From DATAUD01 sp035511075 (GTDB lineage Bacteria > Verrucomicrobiota > Verrucomicrobiia > Limisphaerales > Palsa-1400): 64,000 nt of DNA. The notes beneath the pieces are model-generated. The model had not been told where the DNA came from. It did not search any database and saw nothing but the letters and a program-made list of their open reading frames with translations. The DNA is taken from the NCBI GenBank assembly GCA_035511075.1, contig DATKFW010000060.1, positions 25,759 to 89,758 on the forward strand, read 5' to 3'. Below, piece by piece: positions 9,059 through 16,969 of the stretch (the first letter of the stretch is position 1; each line of letters opens with the position of its first letter). Made by a program: the position numbers and the translations under genes.

Positions 9059-9601
9059 TTGATTTTTGGCTGGGGACTCCCGAGACTCGGCGGTGTGCGA
9101 TGCTTTCTCATTTTGGCTCTTCTTTTGATTGCGCCCGCCCTCCGGGCCGGTGAGGGAAAGGTTATTAAAGTTCTCCCGCAGTTGCTTGACAGCAAAGGCA
9201 GGCAGGCGCTTTCACCAAGTCTTTACGAGCGGGACGCCTATCAATTCATCCTGCGCACCTCCCCCGGAAAACGGGCCGCCCTGCGTCTTGCGGTCCAGTG
9301 GAAGGCCAGGAATGTCGATTGGACCAAACTCAGGCTCCGCGCGGAAATGCGCGGCCTCACCGGCGACACCATTCATTCCGTCACAGTCGAGGAACCGGTT
9401 ACCAAGCCTGGGTTCTTCGGCAATTGGGCCGAACTCAAAATCGAGGGCGCGACGTTCCGCGACTTCGGACAGCTCGTGGCCTGGCGTGTCACTCTCTGGG
9501 AGGGAGACCGGCAGTTGGGCCAAATGCAATCGTTCCTCTGGTCCGGCGTCACCGCTCCTGAAGCGCCGCCAAAACCGTCCGCACCGCATCAGCCGTCTTG
9601 A
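9059..9601 (+). CDS. Secreted protein of unknown function
   Basis: 180 residues. TTG at 9059 is used because AGAGG lies 8 nt upstream; a GTG at 9095 would give a tighter signal peptide (RCFLILALLLIAPALRAG). The mature part reads as a beta-rich domain (YQFILRTSPGKRAALRLAVQW, then WAELKIEGATFRDFGQLVAW), in the style of small periplasmic proteins that comment on load or stress, but no family is recognised. The 3' end overlaps the end of proS by 53 nt in convergent orientation. Confidence 0.65.
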   Translation: MIFGWGLPRLGGVRCFLILALLLIAPALRAGEGKVIKVLPQLLDSKGRQALSPSLYERDAYQFILRTSPGKRAALRLAVQWKARNVDWTKLRLRAEMRGLTGDTIHSVTVEEPVTKPGFFGNWAELKIEGATFRDFGQLVAWRVTLWEGDRQLGQMQSFLWSGVTAPEAPPKPSAPHQPS

Positions 9602-11258
9602 CAGGCGTGAGCGTTCCCCCGCGCGGCTTGAGCTCCACTTCGTCCTTCGCCAGCGACTTCTCCCCGATGCCAAGCCGGATGGGAAAACCGATGAGTTCGG
9701 AATCCTTAAACTTGACTCCGGGGCGCTCGTCGCGGTCATCCAGAATGACTTCGACCCCGAGCGCGGTCAACTCGCTGTAAAGCCGTTCGGCCAGCTTCAT
9801 CACGGCGCTTTCCGGCGCGACGCTCAGCGGCGTCAGGCAAACCGTGTACGGCGCGACGCTCGCCGGCCAGACGATCCCATCCTTGTCGTTGCATTGCTCC
9901 ACCACCGCCTGCAGCGTGCGCGAAACGCCGATTCCGTAACAGCCCATGATGGCCAGGTTTTTCTTCCCCGATTCGTCCAGAAAACAGGCGTTGAATGCCT
10001 CGCTGTATTTTGTTCCCAGCTTGAACACGTGCCCGACCTCAATCGCGCGCCGAATTTTCAACGGCTGCCCGCAATTCGCGCACGGTTCGCCGGCCGCCGC
10101 CAGGCGCAAATCGCTCCATTTGTTGACAGCGATGTCGCGCGCGATCTCCACGTGGCGCCAATGGAAGCCGTCTTCGTTTGCGCCCGTGGTCATTTCCGAG
10201 GCGCCTAGCAATGTTTCATCCGCGATAACCTGGAAATCCTGCACGCCCACGGCGCCGAGGCTTCCGGGGTGCGCTTTCAGGGCGGCAAGAATTTCGGCGG
10301 CTTCGGCCGGGCGGAACGTTTCGGTGCCGACCGACCCGGCCAATTTGGCCTCGTTGAGTTGATGATCGCCGCGCAGTAAGATCAGGACAGGCTTGTCCTG
10401 CACGATATACACCAGCGTCTTGATCTGCTGTTGGGCGGGCGTGTCAAACGGATGGCGGGTCAAGTCCTCGATGGTCGCCACGCCCGGAGTCGCGAATTTC
10501 TCCGGCATGCCCGTGGTCGCCGGGCCTGCCAATTTGGCCGCGCGGCTTGACGCCTTGTCAAGATTGGCCGCGTAATGGCAGCTCTCGCAATACACGACTT
10601 CGTTTTCGCCCGTGTCGGCCGGCACCATGAACTCGTGCGAAAACTTGCCTCCCATCACACCCGTGTCGGCCTCCACCGCGATGGTTTTGAGGCCGCACCG
10701 CTCGAAGATCCGGGCATAGGCGTCGTACATTTTCTTGTAGCTCACCTGCGCGGCCTCGTCGGTGGCATCGAAGCTGTAGGCGTCCTTCATCACAAATTCC
10801 TTGGCCCGCATCAATCCGAAGCGGGGGCGGATTTCATCGCGAAACTTCGTCTGGATCTGGTAAAAATTTTTGGGCAATTGCCGGTAGGAACTGATTTCCG
10901 CGGCGACCAACGAGGTGACGACTTCCTCGTGGGTGGGACCCAGGATCCATTCCCTTTTGGCGCGGTCCCGCGCCTTGAGCAGGACCCCTTGCGCGCTCTG
11001 GTAACGGCCGCTTTGCTGCCAGATTTCCGGCGGCTGGAGGGCGGGCATGAAGATTTCCAGCGCCCCGGCGCGGTCCATTTCCTGGCGGACGATTTGTTCG
11101 ACCTTCCTCAGCGCGCGCAGTCCCAGCGGCAGAAAAGTGTAGAGGCCGCCGGTGAGTTTGCGAATCAGGCCGGCCCGCAGCAGCAGTTTGTGCGAAATGA
11201 TTTCCGCCTCCGCGGGCGTTTCCTTGAGGGTCGGAATAAAAGTTTGGCTCCAGCGCAT
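9549..11258 (-). CDS. proS: Prolyl-tRNA synthetase
   Basis: 569 residues, the usual length of the bacterial type of ProRS that carries an insertion (editing) domain between class II motifs 2 and 3. N-terminus MRWSQTFIPTLKETPAEAE and GLYTFLPLGLRALRKVEQIV are characteristic; motif 2 is around FRDEIRPRFGLMRAKEFVMKD without gaps to the family; the insertion domain spans ~225-395; motif 3 is IMGCYGIGVSRTLQAVVEQ; a C-terminal anticodon-binding domain follows (GVEVILDDRDERPGVKFKD). Charges tRNA-Pro in the cytoplasm. Start at ATG 11258. Confidence 0.97.
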   Translation of the reverse strand: MRWSQTFIPTLKETPAEAEIISHKLLLRAGLIRKLTGGLYTFLPLGLRALRKVEQIVRQEMDRAGALEIFMPALQPPEIWQQSGRYQSAQGVLLKARDRAKREWILGPTHEEVVTSLVAAEISSYRQLPKNFYQIQTKFRDEIRPRFGLMRAKEFVMKDAYSFDATDEAAQVSYKKMYDAYARIFERCGLKTIAVEADTGVMGGKFSHEFMVPADTGENEVVYCESCHYAANLDKASSRAAKLAGPATTGMPEKFATPGVATIEDLTRHPFDTPAQQQIKTLVYIVQDKPVLILLRGDHQLNEAKLAGSVGTETFRPAEAAEILAALKAHPGSLGAVGVQDFQVIADETLLGASEMTTGANEDGFHWRHVEIARDIAVNKWSDLRLAAAGEPCANCGQPLKIRRAIEVGHVFKLGTKYSEAFNACFLDESGKKNLAIMGCYGIGVSRTLQAVVEQCNDKDGIVWPASVAPYTVCLTPLSVAPESAVMKLAERLYSELTALGVEVILDDRDERPGVKFKDSELIGFPIRLGIGEKSLAKDEVELKPRGGTLTPVKTADAVRTVLAALQER

Positions 11259-11319
11259 CTTTTTAGTTTGTCGGGGGCCGTTTCAATGACAAGCCAATTT
11301 CGTGCTCGCTGAAAACTCC

Positions 11320-11428
11320 CCGCGTCCTCTGGCACTTCGTACACCGTTTCGAGCAAGCCCGGGCCAAGCTCAGTGTGGATCTTGTAGGCTGCATCCACAA
11401 TTTGCGCGGTGATCTCGTTCGGTTCCAT
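11320..11428 (-). pseudogene. Relic of a GxxExxY-family gene
   Basis: From ATG 11428 the frame encodes MEPNEITAQIVDAAYKIHTE then LGPGLLETVYE, which is the conserved N-terminal signature of the small GxxExxY proteins (usually ~125 residues). After about 33 residues the match stops; the frame continues as unrelated sequence into the start of proS, so most of the gene is gone. The relic sits in the 250-bp gap between proS and queA. These genes often accompany repeats or decay, and no function should be assigned. Confidence 0.6.
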
Positions 11429-11511
11429 GAGGCGGCTTTTCTCGCGCAGAGTCGCGGAGTGCGCGGAGAAAGACAAACGAAAAATCGGCGCGCAGAAGAA
11501 GCGGGGAGCCG

Positions 11512-12561
11512 TCACAACATCAGCATCGCGTCTCCATAACTGAAAAAACGGTAACGGCTCGCCACGGCTTCCCCGTACGCGCGCAAAATCAAGTCGCGCC
11601 CGCGGGTCTCCCCCGGCGCGGCGAACGCCGCCGCCAGCATCAAAAGCGTCGAGCGCGGCAGATGAAAATTCGTCACCATCGCGTCAACTACATTAAATTG
11701 AAACGGCGGATGGATGAAAATATTTGTCCGCCCGCTTCTTGCCGAACCCGCCCCCTCCAATACCCGCGCCGTCGTGGTGCCCACCCCCACGACCCGCCCT
11801 CCGGATTTTTTTGCGTCGACGATGGCGCCCGCCGTTTCGGCGGGAATTTCGAACCGCTCGTAATGCATGACGTGGTCGGACAGCCGCTCGGTTTTGATCG
11901 GATTGAAGGTCCCCAGGCCGACGTGCAGCGTCACAAAACAAATCTTCACGCCGCGCGCACGAATGTTTGACAGGAGATTCGGGGTAAAATGCAGCCCGGC
12001 CGTCGGCGCCGCCACCGACCCGGCGGGTCGGGCATAGACGGTTTGGTACCGATCCCGGTCGGCCGGGTCCGGGCCTGCACGCTCGATGTAAGGAGGCAGG
12101 GGAACTTCGCCCAAGGCGTCCAACGCGGCCAGAAGACTCGGCGCGCCGGAAAAGCGCAGGCGGCGATGGCCTTCGTCATTGATCTCGATCACCGTGGCAG
12201 TCCAGGCCGATGGCTTTTGGGCGCGATCCAATATCTGAATTTCGGTCCCCAATCGGCCGCGTTTACCCGGGCGCATCAGGGTCCACCACTCGTTCTCCGC
12301 AATCTCCTCAACCAGAAGCACTTCAAAGTTTCCGCCTGTTTTCGCATTTCGACCCCGAAGCCGCGCAGGAATAACGCGGGAATCGTTCAAAATCAGCACA
12401 TCGCCAAGGTTCAAGTACTCGGGCAAGTCGCAAAAATGCCGATGCGAAACGGTCTCGGAAGCGCGATCGAGCACCAGGAGGCGCGAGTTATCACGTTGAG
12501 GCTCTGGAAATTGCGCAATCAAATCGCGCGGCAATGAAAAGTCAAAGTCGGATGTTTTCAA
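11512..12561 (-). CDS. queA: tRNA preQ1(34) S-adenosylmethionine ribosyltransferase-isomerase
   Basis: About 349 residues. Transfers and isomerises the ribose of S-adenosylmethionine onto preQ1 at the wobble position, giving epoxyqueuosine. Family signatures: SDFDFSLPRDLIAQFPEPQRDNSRLLVLDR near the N-terminus in pieces, LGDVLILNDSRVIPARLRGR, GSVAAPTAGLHFTPNLL, THVGLGTFNPI-like LHVGLGTFNPIKTE and MVTNFHLPRSTLLMLAAAFA. The start is taken at TTG 12561 (MKTSDFDFS), matching the family; the frame stays open to a TTG at 12594, but that adds an atypical 11 residues. It is divergent from mraZ. Confidence 0.95.
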   Translation of the reverse strand: MKTSDFDFSLPRDLIAQFPEPQRDNSRLLVLDRASETVSHRHFCDLPEYLNLGDVLILNDSRVIPARLRGRNAKTGGNFEVLLVEEIAENEWWTLMRPGKRGRLGTEIQILDRAQKPSAWTATVIEINDEGHRRLRFSGAPSLLAALDALGEVPLPPYIERAGPDPADRDRYQTVYARPAGSVAAPTAGLHFTPNLLSNIRARGVKICFVTLHVGLGTFNPIKTERLSDHVMHYERFEIPAETAGAIVDAKKSGGRVVGVGTTTARVLEGAGSARSGRTNIFIHPPFQFNVVDAMVTNFHLPRSTLLMLAAAFAAPGETRGRDLILRAYGEAVASRYRFFSYGDAMLML

Positions 12562-12612
12562 TGCAGTCGGCCATTGTGAATAACCTGTTAGCAACTTGTC
12601 AATAAATTACTA

Positions 12613-12641
12613 TTGACGAAAAGTGGGAGATAGTGTTTAAT
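12613..12641 (+). promoter_or_regulatory. Sigma-70-type promoter of the dcw cluster
   Basis: TTGACG (12613-12618), a 17-bp spacer and TTTAAT (12636-12641), each one base from consensus, lie 58 nt before the mraZ start and point into the division/cell-wall cluster. Transcription would start near 12648. Confidence 0.7.
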
Positions 12642-12659
12642 CGGGAGTAATCAGTGGGA
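12624..12659 (+). promoter_or_regulatory. Candidate MraZ-binding repeats
   Basis: Three direct repeats of YGGGA (TGGGA 12624, CGGGA 12642, TGGGA 12655) lie inside and just after the promoter upstream of mraZ. MraZ proteins autorepress by binding TGGG-type direct repeats in this position in other bacteria. The spacings here (18 and 13 bp) differ from the usual ~10 bp, so this is a moderate inference. Confidence 0.45.
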
Positions 12660-12698
12660 GAAAATAGTAAATGTTGTTGAGCCGTGAATTAGCTGACT

Positions 12699-13163
12699 AT
12701 GCCGGATATCAATACAAACGAAATGATATTCACCTCCGTCTATCGCCACAGTCTGGACGGAAAGCGGAGGGTGCCCGTCCCCTTTCGCTGGCGGCCCAAA
12801 GACCCGATCGATTTTACCCTGATGATCTTTCCAGAGCCGGAAGTTGGCAATTGCCTTCGGGTTTTGCCTCCGTCTCAGTGGATCAAACTCCTGGAGGAGA
12901 TTAAGGCGATGCCACCCGATCATGAGCAAAAACCGATTTTGCAGCGCCTTGTGGGGCGTCATTCGATCGAGGTCAGGCTGGACACCGCCGGACGAATCAC
13001 GATTCCCGAGGATATGGCAGTGGCGGCCGACATCACCAACATGGTGGTCCTGGCCGGGAGTTTGCGGCATTTTGAGCTCTGGAGCCCCGCCCGATACGCC
13101 GCGCTGGAAGAAAAAGACAAGCCGGAGCAAGTGACCGTCTTGAAACGCGTGAGGGCGCTATGA
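12699..13163 (+). CDS. mraZ: MraZ, transcriptional regulator of the division/cell-wall cluster
   Basis: 154 residues with the two tandem AbrB-like halves of MraZ: first half IFTSVYRHSLDGKRRVPVP, second half EVRLDTAGRITIPEDMAVA, each carrying the D-x-x-x-R type motif, followed by FELWSPARYAALEE. The family protein forms a ring-shaped oligomer that binds repeats in its own promoter. ATG 12699 is used; ATG 12723 would give the more usual short N-terminus (MIFTSVYRH). The first half reads KRRV rather than the common KGRV. It overlaps the next gene by 4 nt (ATGA). Confidence 0.93.
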   Translation: MPDINTNEMIFTSVYRHSLDGKRRVPVPFRWRPKDPIDFTLMIFPEPEVGNCLRVLPPSQWIKLLEEIKAMPPDHEQKPILQRLVGRHSIEVRLDTAGRITIPEDMAVAADITNMVVLAGSLRHFELWSPARYAALEEKDKPEQVTVLKRVRAL

Positions 13164-13648
13164 ACCCGTTAAGCTTGCTAACCAAAGGCCGGACCCTCAG
13201 AGGGTTCAAGGACCGGTCGTCCGCTTACAGGCTTACAATCAGGGGTGTCGCGCCCAATTTTTCGGCGGGAAGGAATATTTCTCCCACTCCGCCCCACCCG
13301 CAACCGCAAGGTTCGCTATCCACGCTTTTCGAAAAACCGCCACCGCCCGCGATTTCACCGGGCATTGCGCCGGCGCCGCAACAACCCGCACTGGCGCCGC
13401 ACCTGCCCTGGGGCAAATCCGTTTGGAATCGGCTGGCTGGCTTTTGCCGCGATTTCGTGCAGCGGTGGACCGCGAAGCGCCATGCGACCCCGTTTCAGGC
13501 ACCCACGGTCCAAACCGAACTGGTCCTGGAAAAAGTGACCGTCAAGCGAAACGATTTGTCTGAGGACGACCTCGAAGTGGTTCCGGTCGCCAGGAAAAAG
13601 AAACCGGCCGAACATGATCAGTGCCAGGCTATATCCACAGACCGGTGA
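13160..13648 (+). CDS. Pro-rich basic protein of unknown function in the dcw cluster
   Basis: 162 residues, not recognised. It overlaps mraZ by 4 nt and rsmH by 28 nt, so it is tightly embedded in the operon and probably real. The first ~85 residues are low-complexity and Pro-rich; ~85-105 is a Trp/Arg-rich stretch (WNRLAGFCRDFVQRW); the most conserved-looking part is ~115-147 (QTELVLEKVTVKRNDLSEDD, then LEVVPVARKKK). No signal peptide or membrane helix. The usual dcw order has nothing between mraZ and rsmH, so it may be a lineage-specific division factor; that is conjecture. Confidence 0.6.
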   Translation: MNPLSLLTKGRTLRGFKDRSSAYRLTIRGVAPNFSAGRNISPTPPHPQPQGSLSTLFEKPPPPAISPGIAPAPQQPALAPHLPWGKSVWNRLAGFCRDFVQRWTAKRHATPFQAPTVQTELVLEKVTVKRNDLSEDDLEVVPVARKKKPAEHDQCQAISTDR

Positions 13649-14550
13649 TGGAGGCGGAGGTGGTGGCGGCCCTTGGCCCGACGCCGGGCGGCCTTATCGC
13701 CGATGGAACCATCGGTGGCGGTGGTCACGCCGCGGCAATCCTGTCGGCCAGCGCGCCGACGGGCCGGCTGGTGGGGTGCGATCGGGATTCCGTGGCGATC
13801 GAAGCCGCCACGGACCGATTATCGGAGTTCGCGGGGCGCTTTGACATTCGGCGCGGAAATTACGCCGACATGGCGGAATGGATCGCGCCGGAAAGTTGCG
13901 ACGGGGTTTTGCTGGACCTGGGTGTCAGCTCGCCGCAACTCGACGTGGCCGAGCGCGGGTTCAGTTTTCAGCAGGATGGGCCGCTGGACATGCGCCAGGA
14001 CCAGCGCCAGGAGTTGACGGCGGCCAAGCTTGTCAATGAAGCCGGCGCGGACGAGTTGGCCGATATTTTTTGGCGGTTTGGCGGTGAAGAACAGTCGCGG
14101 CGGATCGCGCGGGCCATTGTGCGCGACAGGGAAGTGAGCCAGTTCGCGACCACCCGGCAATTGGGCGGCTTGGTGGAAAAAATCGCGCCGCGAGCCGGAA
14201 AGAAATCGCATCCGGCAACGAAGATTTTTCAGGCTTTGCGCATGGCGGTAAACGATGAAATCGGCTCTTTGAAACGCGGGCTGGAAGCGGCGATGACGAT
14301 TTTAAAACCCGGCGGCGCGCTGGTCGTAATTACCTTCCATTCGGTGGAGGACCGGGTGGTGAAGGAATTCGGCCGGCGGCTGTCGCGGGATTACGAGGCT
14401 GTTGGCGAAGTGGATGTGCCGGAATTGCGCCGTCCGCGCGCGGCGCGGTTGCGGTGGGTGTCGCGCAAAGCCATCGTGCCGGGCGCCGCGGAATTGAGCG
14501 CCAATCCGCGAAGCCGCAGCGCGCAGTGCCGTGTGATGGAGAAAATATGA
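13621..14550 (+). CDS. rsmH: 16S rRNA (cytosine1402-N4)-methyltransferase
   Basis: 309 residues starting at GTG 13621 (MPGYIHRPVM). Shows the RsmH/MraW plan: HRPVM near the start, the S-adenosylmethionine loop DGTIGGGGHAAAIL, GVLLDLGVSSPQLD, GFSFQQDGPLDMRQD, the inserted helical domain, and the C-terminal ITFHSVEDRVVKEF and NPRSRSAQCRVMEK. Methylates C1402 of 16S rRNA in the decoding centre. It lies in its standard place between mraZ and ftsL. Confidence 0.97.
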   Translation: MPGYIHRPVMEAEVVAALGPTPGGLIADGTIGGGGHAAAILSASAPTGRLVGCDRDSVAIEAATDRLSEFAGRFDIRRGNYADMAEWIAPESCDGVLLDLGVSSPQLDVAERGFSFQQDGPLDMRQDQRQELTAAKLVNEAGADELADIFWRFGGEEQSRRIARAIVRDREVSQFATTRQLGGLVEKIAPRAGKKSHPATKIFQALRMAVNDEIGSLKRGLEAAMTILKPGGALVVITFHSVEDRVVKEFGRRLSRDYEAVGEVDVPELRRPRAARLRWVSRKAIVPGAAELSANPRSRSAQCRVMEKI

Positions 14551-14643
14551 AGACCGTTTAAGACTGAAATTGAGATCATGATTAGGGCTGGGAAGCGCCA
14601 CAGAGTCTCCCGATCCTAATCTCAACCCAAACTATTTATTGGA

Positions 14644-15015
14644 ATGGCTCGAAACCGAAAAGATGATTCCGCCCTCCGCCTGGGCCCGGCCCTGACGGCG
14701 GTGGCGTTGTGCGCGTTCTTCGTCGCGCTCGGGGTTGGGTTTGTCTGGTATAAGGAACAGATCGACACGCTTGGGCGCCAGATCAAGGATCGCGAAGTCC
14801 GCCTGGCCGACTTGCAGCGGCAAAACAAAATTCGCCGCGATCAACTGGCCACGCTCTGTTCGCCCCAGGCTTTGGATGCCCGCGTGAAAAAACTCAATCT
14901 TGCCCTGGGACCGCCGGCCTTTTCCCAGGTCATCCGCCTGGTGGATTACCAGGACTCCGCGCATTCGTCCGACCAACGGCAGGCGGAAGTGACCGGCCCG
15001 GGGCGGAAAAACTGA
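14644..15015 (+). CDS. ftsL: FtsL-like bitopic cell division protein
   Basis: 123 residues: short basic N-terminus, one membrane helix (LTAVALCAFFVALGVGFVWY, ~15-35) and a coiled coil (~40-75, ADLQRQNKIRRDQLATLCSP). Sequence conservation of FtsL is always low; the call rests on size, topology, coiled coil and its place between rsmH and ftsI. In the divisome FtsL pairs with FtsB to link FtsQ to FtsWI. It ends 1 nt before the ftsI frame begins. Confidence 0.8.
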   Translation: MARNRKDDSALRLGPALTAVALCAFFVALGVGFVWYKEQIDTLGRQIKDREVRLADLQRQNKIRRDQLATLCSPQALDARVKKLNLALGPPAFSQVIRLVDYQDSAHSSDQRQAEVTGPGRKN

Positions 15016-15016
15016 T

Positions 15017-16954
15017 TTGGCCGCCGCTCGCGTTGTTCGGAAGGAGGAACCGAACGGCGCGGGCGGTCGGCTGACCTTTGGATTTATGACTGCGGCGACG
15101 CATTATTGGAAGTTGAATTGGATGGCTATCCTGCTGGGTGGCGCGCTTCTGGCGCTGGGCGGAAGGCTGGTCGACTTGCAGGTCTTCCAGCACGAGCGCC
15201 TCCAACAACTGGCCCAGGACAACACCGTGCGCAAATTCGAGCGCGAGCCGATGCGCGGCCAGATCCTGGATTGTCGCCACATCCCCCTGGCCACGAGCCA
15301 GCCGGCGACTGTCATTTGCGCCGACCCAACTCTCATCGGCAACTGGCGCTGGCCTGTGGCGCGTCTCCTGGCCCCATTACTTCAAATCGATGAGGCTCAG
15401 ATCGCCGACCGCCTTTTGCCGCGTCTTCACGAGGCGGACGGCAAGACGAACTATTCCAAATACGTCGTGCTTAAACGCAAAGTGCCTCTCGAGACCTGGA
15501 CAATAATCCAGCAATCGATGGCCGCGCTGCACCCGGACGTTCCCGAATCCAAACTTACCAAGCAGGACCGCGCCTTTTTCCGCAATTTGCGCTTCCAGGC
15601 CGTCTTTGCGGGCGAAGACCAGGTGCGCGTTTATCCGGGGCAACGCCTGGCGGCCCACGTCCTGGGTTACGTCTCCGCTGACGAGGAGCAAACCGGCCTC
15701 TGCGGCATCGAACGCTCTTTCAACTCGACCCTCAGCGGCATCCCAGGCTGGAGAAAAACCGAACTGGACAAGCACCAGCGCGAATTGGTCGCCTACCGCG
15801 ACCAGGATGTGGCGCCCCGGGACGGCCTGAATGTCGTGCTCACGCTGGACGCGGGGCTGCAAAATATTGTCGAGAGCGAACTGGCCGTGGGCGTGGAAAA
15901 ACAGCGGCCCATCAGCGCCTCCTGCATCATGGTGCGTCCGCGCACCGGCGAGATTCTGGCCATGGCCACGATCCCCAATTTCGATCCCAACCATCCCGGC
16001 GTCTCGCCGATGGAGGCTTTGCGCAATCGGGTGATTTCGGACAGGGCTGAACCGGGGTCCACCTTCAAAATCGTCGTGGTCACCGCCGCGCTGAACGAGC
16101 GCCTGGTCACGCTCAACGATATATTTGACTGCGAGCACGGGCATTTCTTCTACGCCGGAAGGATGCTGCACGACCATGAGTCCTACGGGTTGCTGTCGGT
16201 GGAAAACATCATCACCAAGTCCTCCAATATCGGCGCAGCCAAGATCGGCATTCGTTTGGGGCAGGAGCAACTCTACGAGTACATCCACGACTTTGGATTG
16301 AACGAAAGGACCGGGATTCCCCTCCCCGATGAAGTCGCCAGCGAAGTCCATCCGCTCAAGGATTGGAGCAAGGTTTCCATCGCTCAAATTCCAATGGGCC
16401 AGGGCATCGCCGTGACGCCGCTGCAAATGATGATGGCCATGTCCGCCATCGCCAATCACGGCATCCTCATGCGCCCGATGCTGGTGAGCCTTTTGGAGGA
16501 CGCCGATGGCAAGGTCGTCGCCCAATACCAGCCCCAGGCGGTCCGGCGCGTCGCCAGCCCGGAAGCCATACGGGACATTCTCACGGCATTGAAGACCGTC
16601 GTGACGCGCGACGGCACCGCTGTCGCGGGGCATCTGGACCATTACACCGTGGCGGGCAAAACCGGCACGGCCCAGAAAGTCGAGAACGGCCACTATGTCG
16701 ATAAATTCTTTTCATCCTTTATCGGGTTTTTTCCCGCGGATGATCCGGAACTCTGTATTTCGGTGGTCATGGACGAACCTAAGGACGGCCATTACGGCGG
16801 CTTGATCGCCGCGCCGGTTTTTCACGCCATTGCCGAACGCGCCGCCAATTATCTGAACTTGAAACCGGACATCGACACCGGGCCGGCGCCCAACCAGAGC
16901 CTGATCGTGGCTGAAGGAGCCCAGGGCGCCGTCCGAACCAGCAAGAACAATTAA
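15017..16954 (+). CDS. ftsI: Peptidoglycan DD-transpeptidase FtsI (PBP3-type)
   Basis: 645 residues from TTG 15017; ATG 15086 (MTAATHYWKL) is an alternative that removes a polar 23-residue leader. One N-terminal membrane helix (WMAILLGGALLALGG), pedestal domain, then the transpeptidase domain with SxxK (S348-T-F-K351), SSN (402-404) and KTGT (548-551). It cross-links septal peptidoglycan in the periplasm with FtsW. There is no PASTA domain. The usual next gene murE is absent; murF follows after 15 nt. Confidence 0.95.
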   Translation: MAAARVVRKEEPNGAGGRLTFGFMTAATHYWKLNWMAILLGGALLALGGRLVDLQVFQHERLQQLAQDNTVRKFEREPMRGQILDCRHIPLATSQPATVICADPTLIGNWRWPVARLLAPLLQIDEAQIADRLLPRLHEADGKTNYSKYVVLKRKVPLETWTIIQQSMAALHPDVPESKLTKQDRAFFRNLRFQAVFAGEDQVRVYPGQRLAAHVLGYVSADEEQTGLCGIERSFNSTLSGIPGWRKTELDKHQRELVAYRDQDVAPRDGLNVVLTLDAGLQNIVESELAVGVEKQRPISASCIMVRPRTGEILAMATIPNFDPNHPGVSPMEALRNRVISDRAEPGSTFKIVVVTAALNERLVTLNDIFDCEHGHFFYAGRMLHDHESYGLLSVENIITKSSNIGAAKIGIRLGQEQLYEYIHDFGLNERTGIPLPDEVASEVHPLKDWSKVSIAQIPMGQGIAVTPLQMMMAMSAIANHGILMRPMLVSLLEDADGKVVAQYQPQAVRRVASPEAIRDILTALKTVVTRDGTAVAGHLDHYTVAGKTGTAQKVENGHYVDKFFSSFIGFFPADDPELCISVVMDEPKDGHYGGLIAAPVFHAIAERAANYLNLKPDIDTGPAPNQSLIVAEGAQGAVRTSKNN

Positions 16955-16969
16955 GACACCACAAGAAAC

